This document shows positions 53,009-61,496 of a stretch of 64,000 nt of DNA, in pieces; position 1 is the first letter of the stretch; each line of letters opens with the position of its first letter. The position numbers and the translations under genes were made by a program. Below the pieces are notes generated by a model, which was given only the letters and a program-made list of their open reading frames with translations, ran no database searches and was not told the DNA's origin. The stretch covers positions 4,154,001 through 4,218,000 of the forward strand of contig OZ245021.1 in the NCBI GenBank assembly GCA_965223775.1, in the 5' to 3' direction. This DNA is from JAJDXW01 sp965223775. Lineage in GTDB: Bacteria; Pseudomonadota; Gammaproteobacteria; HK1.

Positions 53009-55429
53009 TCACCCGGTCCGTCGCGCTTCCTCCAACGCGCGCCAGACTCGTTCGGGGGTGGCCGGCATCTCGACATGGCGGACACCGAAGCCCTTCAGGG
53101 CATGGCAGACCGCGTTGACGAGCAAGCCGAGCGCGGGCGCGGTGCCGCCTTCCCCGCCGGGCCGGATGCCGTGGGGATGCGAGCTTGCCGGCACCTCGCT
53201 GATCAGCGTGCGGATCAGCGGCACCGTATCCGCACGCGGCACGGCGTAGTCCATGAACGAGCCGGTCACGAGCTGGCCGTCCTCCGGCGTGTAGCGGATC
53301 GCCTCCAGCAGCGCCTGGCCCACGCCCTGCACGATCGCGCCTTGCGCCTGGCCGTGCAGAATCAGCGGGTTGATCGCCCAGCCGACATCGTCCACTCCGG
53401 TCCAGGCGGCAACCCGTACGTGACCGGTTTCGGCATCGACCTCGACCTCGCAGACATGGGCGCCATAGGGATAGCCGCCCGCGCGGTCGGTGATGTCGCC
53501 GACGCCTTCGAGGGGGCCGCGCAGGTGCTCGGGCAGGTTCTCGTTTCCAACGGCCAGGGCCGCCGCCTGCGCCAGATCGATGCTGGCCCCGCCCTCGGCC
53601 TGGAACGTACCCTCGCGCCAGGCAACGGACTCCGGTGCGGCCTGCAGCGCGTGGGCGGCGACCGCCTTGCCCCGTTCCAGCAATGCCGTCACCGCCTTGT
53701 CGATGGCGATGCTGGCGAGCCGCATGGAGCGGCCCGAGTGGGAGCCGCCGCCCACCGACACGCGGTCGGTGTCGTTGACCACGCAGCGCACCCGCTCGAA
53801 GGGCACGCCGAGCCAGTCGCTGACGAGCTGCGGGAAGCTGGTCTCATGGCCCTGGCCGCTGTTCATCGTGCCGATCACGAGCTCGATGGCGCCATCCTGA
53901 AGCGCTCGTAGCTCCGCCCGCTCGCGGGGGATCCCGCTCGTGACCTCGATGTAGTTGGCGACGGCAATTCCCCGGCATCGCCCGCGCCGTTCGGATTCCG
54001 CCCGGCGCGACTCGTAGCCCGCCCAGTCCGCCGCCGCAAGCGCCGTGTCCATCGCGCCCGCATAGTCGCCGCTGTCGTACGTGACGCCGACCGCGTTGGC
54101 AAAGGGCATCGCCTCGGGTGCGATCAGGTTGCGCTGGCGCAGCGCGACCCGGTCGAAGCCGTGCTCTTCGGCCGCAAGGTCGATCAGCCGCTCGATCATG
54201 TAGATGGCCTCGGGCCGGCCGGCGCTGCGATACACCGCCGTCGGCGCCGTGTTGGTCAGCACCGCATGTCCACGGAAGTGCACCGCGGGGATGCGGTAGA
54301 CCCCCTGCATCATCGAGAGGCCCTTGCGAAGCGGCCAGAAATAGACCGTACAGGCCCCGAGGTTGAGCGTGTTGACGCCCCGCAGGGCGAGGAAATTGCC
54401 TTCGGCGTCCAGCGCCAGCGACGCCTCGGAGAAGAGATCGCGGGCCTGGTAGTCGGAAAGGAAACACTCGCGCCGGTCGGCCGTCCACTTCACCGGTCTT
54501 CGCGTCCGCCGCGCTGCCCAGGGCATCAGCGCGAATTCCGGCGAAAAGGCGTTCCTGGTGCCGAAATTGCCGCCCATGTCGCCAAATACCGCCCGGCAGC
54601 TCTCGACCGGCACGCCGAGGGTGGCCGCGAGGCGCGCGCGCGTCTGCACCGCGCCGCGCCCGGAGCTCGTGCGCAAGGTATAGCGGCCCGCCGAGGGATC
54701 GTATTCGCCGATGACGGCCCGCGGCTCCATCGGCGCGCCGGTGACGCGGTGGATCCAGCTCTCGAGCGCGACCACATGGGCCGCGGCCGCGAAGGCGGCA
54801 TCGGCCGCGGCCCGCTCGCCGACCTCGCAGGTGAGCGCAAGGTTCTTCGGACAGCCGGGCCAGAGGCGCGGCGCGCCTTCGGCCATGGCGGCCCGCGCGT
54901 CCGTCACCGCCGGCAGGGACTCGTAGTCCACCGCTACCAGCTCGCCCGCGTCGGCCGCGACCGCCGCGGTCTCGGCCACGACCAGCGCGACCGCCTCGCC
55001 GCAATAGCGCACGATATCGACGGGCAGCGGCAGGTTCGGGGTAATCGTCACGTCGAAGCCCTTCGGCAGCCGGAGCTCGACGTCGGGCGGGCCGGTCCAG
55101 TCCGGATCGTGCGGGATCGGTCCCATCCCGTCACCGGCCGCGTCCTCCCCCGTCAGCACCCCCAGCACGCCGGGCAACGCCGCGGCCCGGGACGTGTCGA
55201 TCGCATGGATCCGGGCATGGGCGTGGGGAGAGCGCACCACGAAGGCGCGGGCCATCCCCTCGGGCGCGGCGTCATCGGTAAATCGGCCTTCGCCGGTCAA
55301 CAGCCGCCGATCTTCCACTCGCAGGCGCGGTGCACCGATCTCGCCGGCGACCGGAGTGGTCTGCGTCGTCACGTCCTCCGCGAGCTCTTCCGCGGTGCTT
55401 TCGCGTGCGTCCTCGGCGCGGTCATGCAA
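53009..55429 (-). CDS. Molybdenum hydroxylase large subunit (CoxL/XdhB-like)
   Basis: An 806-residue protein of the xanthine dehydrogenase family molybdopterin-binding subunit. It begins near RVEDRRLLTGEGRFTDD, has GDMGGNFGTRNAFSPEF, the TAVYRSAGRPEA motif, and the C-terminal RPGGEGGTAPALG, which holds the catalytic Glu. It oxidises aldehydes or aromatic heterocycles in concert with FAD and 2Fe-2S subunits, but neither is present in the window. In-frame GTG 55372 is an alternative start. The AYRSAGRPE motif differs from the CO dehydrogenase AYRCSFR, so CO oxidation is unlikely. Confidence 0.87.
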   Translation of the reverse strand: MHDRAEDARESTAEELAEDVTTQTTPVAGEIGAPRLRVEDRRLLTGEGRFTDDAAPEGMARAFVVRSPHAHARIHAIDTSRAAALPGVLGVLTGEDAAGDGMGPIPHDPDWTGPPDVELRLPKGFDVTITPNLPLPVDIVRYCGEAVALVVAETAAVAADAGELVAVDYESLPAVTDARAAMAEGAPRLWPGCPKNLALTCEVGERAAADAAFAAAAHVVALESWIHRVTGAPMEPRAVIGEYDPSAGRYTLRTSSGRGAVQTRARLAATLGVPVESCRAVFGDMGGNFGTRNAFSPEFALMPWAARRTRRPVKWTADRRECFLSDYQARDLFSEASLALDAEGNFLALRGVNTLNLGACTVYFWPLRKGLSMMQGVYRIPAVHFRGHAVLTNTAPTAVYRSAGRPEAIYMIERLIDLAAEEHGFDRVALRQRNLIAPEAMPFANAVGVTYDSGDYAGAMDTALAAADWAGYESRRAESERRGRCRGIAVANYIEVTSGIPRERAELRALQDGAIELVIGTMNSGQGHETSFPQLVSDWLGVPFERVRCVVNDTDRVSVGGGSHSGRSMRLASIAIDKAVTALLERGKAVAAHALQAAPESVAWREGTFQAEGGASIDLAQAAALAVGNENLPEHLRGPLEGVGDITDRAGGYPYGAHVCEVEVDAETGHVRVAAWTGVDDVGWAINPLILHGQAQGAIVQGVGQALLEAIRYTPEDGQLVTGSFMDYAVPRADTVPLIRTLISEVPASSHPHGIRPGGEGGTAPALGLLVNAVCHALKGFGVRHVEMPATPERVWRALEEARRTG

Positions 55430-55456
55430 GACGAGGCTCGCACCTTCGGCCGCGGT

Positions 55457-55936
55457 TCAACGCTTCCACTCGGCCCGTATCTGTTCGCATTCGTGGGTAC
55501 GAACACCGGTTACGACATCAAGCTTGCGATTCGTGAGGTCGAGCAGCGTCTCCACCACGTAGCCGCCATAGTCGGCCGGGCTGGCGCGCCAGTCGTCACC
55601 GTATTTCCGCATTCCGTCGTGCCGGGCGCCGAGAACGAGACGGCCGATGCCCGCCTCCAGGATGGCCCAGCAGCACATGGGGCAAGGTTCCATCGACGTG
55701 TAGAGGGTGGCGCCGGTCAGGTCCCACGTGTCCTCCCGGCGGCAGGCATCGCGGATCGCCTGCACCTCGGCGTGGGCGGTGGCATCGGGCCCCGAGCGGG
55801 TCTCGTTGCGGCCCTTGCCGATCACCTCGTCGTCGCGGACGATCACGGAGCCGACGGGCACGTTGCCTTCAAGCTCCCCCTTGCGGCCCTCTTCCAGGGC
55901 CAGATCCATGAAGTGGTCGTGATCTCTTGAGGTCAT
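55457..55936 (-). CDS. Nucleoside/cytosine deaminase family protein
   Basis: A 159-residue zinc-dependent CDA-fold enzyme. Seen: TAHAEVQAIRDA with H55/E57 and EPCPMCCWAIL with C85/C88, plus YTSMEPCPMC. The ARHDGMRKYG segment and YVVETLLDLTNRKLD end are closest to the fungal-type cytosine deaminase/guanine deaminase group. ATG 55936 is chosen because GGGGAGCG lies upstream; the longer frame has no conservation. It is followed by the molybdenum hydroxylase gene on the same strand, giving a possible base deamination then oxidation pair (inference). Confidence 0.88.
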   Translation of the reverse strand: MTSRDHDHFMDLALEEGRKGELEGNVPVGSVIVRDDEVIGKGRNETRSGPDATAHAEVQAIRDACRREDTWDLTGATLYTSMEPCPMCCWAILEAGIGRLVLGARHDGMRKYGDDWRASPADYGGYVVETLLDLTNRKLDVVTGVRTHECEQIRAEWKR

Positions 55937-56201
55937 TGAGCGCTCCCCACTGGTCGTTCGGTCCATCCGGATTGGGCACGAGCGTAGCACCGGCAGGACC
56001 GGAGCGGGATCCCGGCGAGAAATCGGGGTCAGAGTCGGGCTTCGGTGGTTGAACGACGCGGGACGCCCGGGGTTGCGGCCGCGACCGCGTCGCCGGCACG
56101 TGCGCAACGTCGGCTCGGATGCCGGAATCGAGCCCTCTCGAACTCCTCGGGGGGAGAACTTCCCGGTCCGGTCCTGCCCGATGAGCCGGGCCGGCGCTTC
56201 G

Positions 56202-56424
56202 CTAGCCCGAAAAATTCACCGATTTTCGTCGCGAGGGCGCCGCGAAGCTGCGAAGCAGAATGCCGCGGTAGCGGGCCGCACGGACCGCAAGAGCGCTTAC
56301 GCGCTGGCGAAGGCGTAGCCGACACTAGCGCGTTCGCGCTGTCGAAGCGGCTTGAGGGAGTACGGCCCGGTACCGCGAGCAGATTGGCGTCCGCAGCAGA
56401 AAATCGGTGAATTTTCCGGGCTAG
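56202..56424. repeat. Structured repeat element, copy 2 (223 bp, CTAG-bounded)
   Basis: Same element as 29539-29746. Both ends are CTAG with 26-bp inverted repeats that here read CACCGATTTTC at both ends (copy 1 CACCAACTTTC at both), so the ends co-vary. The inner stem is CGCGGTAGCGGGCCG against CGGCCCGGTACCGCG, again changed on both sides relative to copy 1. A central ~90-base core (CGCACGGACCG through CGAAGCGGCTTG) is nearly identical. Its right CTAG holds the TAG stop of the SDR gene. No coding capacity. Confidence 0.85.
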
Positions 56425-57200
56425 ATTGCGGAGTAGCCCCCGTCGACGAGGAAGTTCGCCCCGGTGACGAACGACGCCTCGTCGGAGGCGAGGAAGAGGA
56501 TCACGTTGGCGATCTCCTCGGGCTCGGCGATCCGGCCGAGCGGGTGGAGGTCGAGCAGCTTCGAGTATGTCTCGTTGTTCGCCGTGAGGCTCTCCGTGAG
56601 CGGGGTCCGGACAAAGCCGGGGCACACCGCGTTGACCCGAATCCCCTCGCGGCCGAGCGCCGCTCCGAGGTCGCGGGTCAACTGGACGACCCCGCCCTTG
56701 GACTGCGCGTACGGGCTGAAGCCGTCCGAAAGGCCGACCCCCGGCGGATAGCCGAGGTGGCCCATGATCGACGCGAGGTTGACGATTGAGCCGCTCCGCG
56801 TCGTCCGCATCACCTCGACCGCCGCCATGCACATGAGCATCGTGCCCTTGAGATTGACGTCGATGACGCGCCGCCAGCGCTCTTCGAGGTCCGGCTCGGC
56901 GGCGACCGTGCGCGCGGAGATTCCGGCGGAGTTCACGAGCACGTCGAGCCCGCCGAACGAGGCACGCGCCGTTTCGGCTATCGCCTCGGTGTCCGCGCGG
57001 GAACTCACGTCGCCGGCCGCAACCACGAACGTCGCGCCCGCATTCGCGAGCTCTGCCGCGATGCCGGCGCATGCTTCCTCGGTGAGGTCGCTCACGACGA
57101 GGATCGCGCCTTCGGACGCGAACCGGCGGGTGCATGCGGCGCCGATCCCGGAAGCGGCTCCGGTGATGACGGCTACCCTGTCTTGCAGTCGATTCGACAT
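56421..57200 (-). CDS. SDR family oxidoreductase
   Basis: A 259-residue short-chain dehydrogenase with a standard TGAASGIG loop (14-21), NSAGISA, ASIMG and catalytic YAQSK, ending LVDGGYSAI. All catalytic residues are present, unlike the SDR at 31394-32167. It likely oxidises or reduces a hydroxy/keto compound with NAD(P). The TAG stop is the terminal CTAG of the repeat element copy 2. It is the last of four same-strand genes with RidA and cupin. Confidence 0.9.
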   Translation of the reverse strand: MSNRLQDRVAVITGAASGIGAACTRRFASEGAILVVSDLTEEACAGIAAELANAGATFVVAAGDVSSRADTEAIAETARASFGGLDVLVNSAGISARTVAAEPDLEERWRRVIDVNLKGTMLMCMAAVEVMRTTRSGSIVNLASIMGHLGYPPGVGLSDGFSPYAQSKGGVVQLTRDLGAALGREGIRVNAVCPGFVRTPLTESLTANNETYSKLLDLHPLGRIAEPEEIANVILFLASDEASFVTGANFLVDGGYSAI

Positions 57201-57310
57201 TGAAACTCGTTCTCCTGGCCATTCGATGCCGGGCGGTCCCGGTCGTCCGTCGCGTCCTCCCGTGCCATTCCCGCGGACGGCGCCGCACCGCGTGTGCGGC
57301 CGAATCGGGT

Positions 57311-57706
57311 TCAGGCGGCGGCGCCTCCGCCGTCGCGGGTGGTGGCCTCGATCTCGATCTTCATCCGGGAATCGATGAGCTGGGCCACGATGAAGGTATT
57401 GGCGGGGCGCGCGTCGCGGCAGTATTCCCCGATGATGTCGACGGTCTGCTCGTAGTAGGCGCGGTCGGCGATGTAGATGACGACGCGCACCACGTCCCGG
57501 AAGGAGGCGTTCAGCTCCTCGAGCGCCCAGTTGATGTTGCGGAAGGCCTGGTGGGTCTGCTCGACGATGTCGTCCGAAATGGTGTGGTTGACGTAGTCGA
57601 AGCCGACGCAGCCGGAGAGGAACACCATGTCCCCGTCCCGCACGCCGCGGGAGTAGCCGCCGCGCTCCTCGAAGCGGGAGCCGGTGAAGAATCGCTGTCG
57701 GTTCAT
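57311..57706 (-). CDS. RidA family protein
   Basis: A 131-residue RidA/YjgF fold protein: SRGVRDGDMVFLSGCVGFDY, EQTHQAFRNINWALEELNAS and IVAQLIDSRMKIEIEATTRD. The final IEIEATTRD strand is the typical end. RidA proteins hydrolyse reactive enamines/imines from PLP enzymes; some subgroups lack activity. The start ATG has GGCAGCG upstream, weak. It lies between the cupin and SDR genes on the same strand. Confidence 0.88.
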   Translation of the reverse strand: MNRQRFFTGSRFEERGGYSRGVRDGDMVFLSGCVGFDYVNHTISDDIVEQTHQAFRNINWALEELNASFRDVVRVVIYIADRAYYEQTVDIIGEYCRDARPANTFIVAQLIDSRMKIEIEATTRDGGGAAA

Positions 57707-57719
57707 GAGCGCTGCCTCC

Positions 57720-58184
57720 TCAGTACGGGGTGCCGTCGCGGTGGACGAACCGGCCGCCCCGGATTAGCATGTCGATGTCGGGATAGTCGACGTCGTCGAC
57801 CGGGGGGCGGTCGCCAACCTCGAGATAGAGCACGTCCGCGTCCGACCGGTTGACGAGGTGGTGGCCGTCCGGCTTCCCGGCCGGAAACCCCGCGACCATG
57901 CCGGGGCCGAGAATCTGCTCCTCCGCATCGGTGATCAGGGTGACTTCGCCTTCGACGACGTAGATGAACTCGTCCTGGTGCGAGTGCCAGTGCCGCTGCG
58001 ACGACGCGGTGCCGGGCGGCAGCGTCACCAGGTTGACCCCGAAGTTTCCGAGGCCGAGCGCATTTCCGATACGCCGCTTCGCCCGCTCCGCGCAAGCCGC
58101 GTCGAACTCCGGCGGATAGCTCGTGCCCAGGGCGACGTCGACCGTCATCGGGTCCATCGCGGGTATCTCAGGCTGGTCTGCCAT
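57720..58184 (-). CDS. Cupin domain protein
   Basis: A 154-residue single-domain cupin. Metal ligands are H65, H67, H69 (RHWHSHQDEFIYVVEGE) with E72 and a later GHHLVNRSDADVLYLEVGDR, the two cupin motifs. It probably binds a divalent metal and may be a dioxygenase or isomerase-like protein; no substrate can be named. GAAGGAG precedes ATG 58184; a GTG three bases further upstream is less likely. The 13-base spacing to the next gene suggests an operon with RidA and SDR. Confidence 0.88.
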   Translation of the reverse strand: MADQPEIPAMDPMTVDVALGTSYPPEFDAACAERAKRRIGNALGLGNFGVNLVTLPPGTASSQRHWHSHQDEFIYVVEGEVTLITDAEEQILGPGMVAGFPAGKPDGHHLVNRSDADVLYLEVGDRPPVDDVDYPDIDMLIRGGRFVHRDGTPY

Positions 58185-58215
58185 CACCTTGTCTCCTTCA
58201 ACCTGGTGGAGACGA

Positions 58216-59568
58216 TCAGAACCGAATCGTCCTTCCCGCTGCCCCTCTTGGGCTTTCCTTCTGCCAGACTTGAGCTATTCGATGATTCACGACTTGGTGC
58301 TCGATCACCCGCGAAGAAACTCCGAATTCCACCGCCAACTCGTCGATGTCGTCACCGTCTACTACCCGGCGAGATATTCTTTCCTTCAAGCCGGACGAAG
58401 GTGCCAGGAACTCGGCTGCAAAGGCGCGGTTGCGCTGTTGCCTCTCGGAGTACGCTCTCGTAATCAGTGCGTCCGCGCCCGGAGACGCCAACACCTCGGC
58501 CAAGGCGCGGCAGAAGTGGAAGCGTCTTCCGTCTTCGCCGAGCCTGCGAAATGCAAAGGCCGGGCTCTGGTCGTCGTTCCGGGTGATCACGCCGTCGATG
58601 AGCGGAGCTTCGGTGAACAAGCTCGCCGGCCGTGTCACTTTCTCAAGCAACCCGGGATCTTCACCAAGCGCCTCCGCCATTTGCATCATCGTGGGTAGCG
58701 GCTCGCCATCCACGCCCAAGCTTCCTCTCAGTCTTCGCGCCAGTCGGTAGCCCACCTCCCAAGGATTGAGCGCGGTGCGCTCATCCTGGACGACTGCGGC
58801 GCCGATGGGCTCGAGACACCGGAGGGAAACGGCGTTGCGCTTGGCTTTCTCAACAGCGGACACGATCGCGGACCATCCCGCCAACAGGTTCTCCGCGTCC
58901 AAGGCCGGTACCGCTTCGTCGAGCAAAGCGCCCAACTTCTCGGCGAGCAGGAGTATCCCATCGCACCGCTCATCATCCAGCGCATACGGATCCCAACCCA
59001 GTCCGGCCGCAGTCTGACAGAACTTCGATTCTTCGTCGTCCGTCGTCTGAATTGCGGCCCATTCTTCCCGCAGGAACGTCTCGTCGACGCCGAGAGATGC
59101 AAGCCGCCGAATCACTTGATCAACGAGATCGGCACAGGTCTCGCGAAACTCGCTGCTGTCCACCCAGATTTCACCCCGGTCCAGGAATTCGACCCTGGTC
59201 CATGGAGATGGGTCACTCTTCCAGGCAAGGCGTGTCCGAGCGCCAGAAGGTACTACCTCCAAGTTGGGAAAGGCATACCCCTCGCGGCTGGCCCCGAGGG
59301 CATGTCGGCGATGGAACTCGGGATCGCCTTCCTTTGCCGGATTCTCGAATTCGTGGGTCAGGAACCACCAGTTCGAGGCGAACCACTCTGCAAGCGGATA
59401 GAGAGGGACGTATACGAAGTCGCGAACCGTCTTGGCACGCGAGTCGAGAACGCGGGTGACTACCGAGTCGCCGGCCCGGATTCGAAGAGACGCCCAAGTC
59501 GCGGACAGTTCCGCGCCGCAGATCCCCTCTGCATCCACCCAGTCGATCTCGAAGCTAAGTTTCGGCAT
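58216..59568 (-). CDS. ImmA/IrrE-like protein without an intact HEXXH motif
   Basis: A 450-residue protein of lower GC than its neighbours. Residues 370-430 (RQQRNRAFAAEFLAPSSGL, DDIDELAVEFGVSSRVIEHQ) match the C-terminal half of the ImmA/IrrE metallopeptidase domain, but the preceding HEXXH zinc helix reads FHFCRALAEVLAS, so the catalytic motif is lost. The N-terminal 340 residues match no family I know. IrrE-type proteins normally cleave repressors; here a non-catalytic sensor or binding role is likelier. The preceding small gene overlaps its start by 14 bases. The pair looks like a two-gene functional module of the kind found in defence or toxin-antitoxin loci. Confidence 0.65.
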   Translation of the reverse strand: MPKLSFEIDWVDAEGICGAELSATWASLRIRAGDSVVTRVLDSRAKTVRDFVYVPLYPLAEWFASNWWFLTHEFENPAKEGDPEFHRRHALGASREGYAFPNLEVVPSGARTRLAWKSDPSPWTRVEFLDRGEIWVDSSEFRETCADLVDQVIRRLASLGVDETFLREEWAAIQTTDDEESKFCQTAAGLGWDPYALDDERCDGILLLAEKLGALLDEAVPALDAENLLAGWSAIVSAVEKAKRNAVSLRCLEPIGAAVVQDERTALNPWEVGYRLARRLRGSLGVDGEPLPTMMQMAEALGEDPGLLEKVTRPASLFTEAPLIDGVITRNDDQSPAFAFRRLGEDGRRFHFCRALAEVLASPGADALITRAYSERQQRNRAFAAEFLAPSSGLKERISRRVVDGDDIDELAVEFGVSSRVIEHQVVNHRIAQVWQKESPRGAAGRTIRF

Positions 59569-59956
59569 ATATCTTCTCGATGCCGTCCGGCCACTCGTCC
59601 TCGTTGAGTGGGTAGCCCTTGTAGGAGCCGGCTTCGCGGTTCACAAGCCGGCCCTCAAATACGGTGCCGCCTTCCTGGTACCACACGTAACGCGGGAACC
59701 CTCCTTCCCAGGGGGCGCCCGTCGCGCCTTGGCGAATCGCGGAACGCAACCACCCGTTGACCAGTTCCAGGTCCACGATCTCTCGAGGGCAGCATGAAGC
59801 GTCTGCCCGGAGGCGAGGTTGACCCGCAAAGCTGGGAACATCCTTATGTTCCGAGCTCCCCACGTACGTGGCCCGCTCGGCCAAGCCGTCGAGATCGACA
59901 TCAGAGGGAACCGAGATCGCACGTCTTCGCGGGCGCCTGCGTCGAGCAGCACGCAT
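59555..59956 (-). CDS. Small conserved protein paired with ImmA/IrrE-like gene
   Basis: A 133-residue protein. After an Arg-rich start it has SEHKDVPSFAGQPRLRADAS, GAPWEGGFPRYVWYQEGGTV and FEGRLVNREAGSYKGYPLNE, ending EWPDGIEKIY. I recognise a family of unnamed proteins with the same KGYPL-EEWP ending, but no domain name or function. Its 3' end overlaps the ImmA-like gene by 14 bases, so the two are coupled. Possible roles include toxin or partner of the larger protein; this is speculation. Low GC relative to surroundings. The ATG has a weak AGGATGA upstream. Confidence 0.6.
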   Translation of the reverse strand: MRAARRRRPRRRAISVPSDVDLDGLAERATYVGSSEHKDVPSFAGQPRLRADASCCPREIVDLELVNGWLRSAIRQGATGAPWEGGFPRYVWYQEGGTVFEGRLVNREAGSYKGYPLNEDEWPDGIEKIYAET

Positions 59957-60021
59957 CGTCCGTCATCCTGGGATGAGAGGAGTCGAGTCTACAGGACAGC
60001 CGGAATGCTGTGCGAAATAGC

Positions 60022-61317
60022 TCAGTCGCCCGTCAGGGGGTCGAAGCCCCAGCTGAACAGGGGCCGGCCGCCGTCCGCCCCCACCACGACGACGTCTTCC
60101 AGCCACGCCCGTTCGCGCTCGCCGCCCGGGTAGAAGAGGTGGACGGGAAGGACCATGTTCTCCTCCAGCACCCAGTCGCGGTAGGGCTCGCCGCCGGGAA
60201 GGTGCATCTCGAAGTCCATGTGGGAGAGGCCGAGCCCGTGGAAGAAGATGAAGGCGCCGGCCGCGTCGGCCATGCCGGCCTTGCGGTACACCTCACGGCC
60301 CATCGCGTGCAGCTCGCTGATTCGCCGGCCGGGGCGCATCGCCTCCACGAGCGCCGCCGCCACCTCTCCGGTCGCGGCGAGACGCTTCGCCCCCTCCGGC
60401 GTCGCCTCGCCCCCGACGACCCAGGACTTGCCGCCGTCCCAGCAGTAGAGGTCGAGGGTCCCGTGGCAGTCGAACATGACGTGGGCGCCGGGGCCGATCT
60501 CTTCGTCCTCGAGACCGCTCTGCACCGTCAGGGTGGGATCGTCGCCGAGGGCGTGGCTCACCACGAGCCCGCCCGGGTCGCGCACGAACCCGCCGAGCTC
60601 GACCGCGGACACCGCGTAGGTGTGGTTGAGGTCCTGGCGGGTCCAGCCCTTCTCCCAGCGGGAGACGGTGCGGCGGATGGCCTCCTCGTTGAGGCGGGTC
60701 GCGCGCGCCAGCAGCTCGAGCTCCGCCGGGGTCTTGACCGCCCGCGCGTGCATCAGCGGGTCGTAGCCGTTGGCGACCTCGACGTCCGGCAGGCCGAGCC
60801 GCCGCCCGAACCCCTCGTCGTCGAAGCCGACGCGCCCGCGGTCGAGCCCCAAGTCCCGCATCGCGGCGCGCACCTGATCGCCGTAGTCGAACCGGTAGGC
60901 GGCCCGCGCCCGCTCCACCCAGTCGATCCCGGCCGCCGAGCGCGGGATGTGGGCGTCGATGTCCTCCGACCGGGGCGGGAGGTCCATCGGCGACATCACG
61001 GACCGGCAGGGCCGGACGTCCTTCACCCAGGTCGGCTGGTGCAGGGGCGTGGTCAGGTAGTAGTCGGCCAGCACCAGGATGGGGTGCTCGGGCTCGCGCC
61101 GGGCCAGGATCACCGTGTACGGCCTCGGCTCGTCGGCCTTGTGGGCGATCCCGTTGAAGCTCGTGAGGTAGAACACGTTGAGGGGCGTGGTGACGACGAC
61201 GCCGTCGAGCTCGCGCGCCTCCATGTCGGCGAGGAGCCGGTCCAGGTTGCAGAAACGCTCCGGCAGGCGTTGCCGGCCGAACGCGGGGCCGTTGCGGGCC
61301 CGTGTCGTCGTCGTCAT
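60022..61317 (-). CDS. M24 (Xaa-Pro peptidase/creatinase) family protein with altered metal site
   Basis: A 431-residue pita-bread protein. Metal ligands D283 and D294 (FDCHGTLDLYCWD) are in place, with a His in FHGLGLSHMD and Glu in LEDVVVV. At the position of the first Glu ligand the sequence reads NMVLPVHLFYPGG where GMVFTIEPG is normal, so Glu is replaced by His. The family includes aminopeptidase P, creatinase and the DMSP lyase DddP. The change suggests altered metal use or a non-peptidase function. The gene precedes the luciferase-like gene by 180 bases on the same strand. Confidence 0.8.
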   Translation of the reverse strand: MTTTTRARNGPAFGRQRLPERFCNLDRLLADMEARELDGVVVTTPLNVFYLTSFNGIAHKADEPRPYTVILARREPEHPILVLADYYLTTPLHQPTWVKDVRPCRSVMSPMDLPPRSEDIDAHIPRSAAGIDWVERARAAYRFDYGDQVRAAMRDLGLDRGRVGFDDEGFGRRLGLPDVEVANGYDPLMHARAVKTPAELELLARATRLNEEAIRRTVSRWEKGWTRQDLNHTYAVSAVELGGFVRDPGGLVVSHALGDDPTLTVQSGLEDEEIGPGAHVMFDCHGTLDLYCWDGGKSWVVGGEATPEGAKRLAATGEVAAALVEAMRPGRRISELHAMGREVYRKAGMADAAGAFIFFHGLGLSHMDFEMHLPGGEPYRDWVLEENMVLPVHLFYPGGERERAWLEDVVVVGADGGRPLFSWGFDPLTGD

Positions 61318-61496
61318 CGAGTTCTCCTTCGGTCGTTCCGGGGTCGGCGTTCCCGGGCCTCAGTTTGCCGGCCGCCATTCGTCCGTGCTTCGACCGCTGC
61401 CGGGGCGCTCTTCGGTCGTTCGGATCCGAGCCGGGGCCCTGGTCGCCTCTCCTCGCAGCCGCCCGCCCCGCTCCCCTGCCCCGCTCTCCTGCCCCG

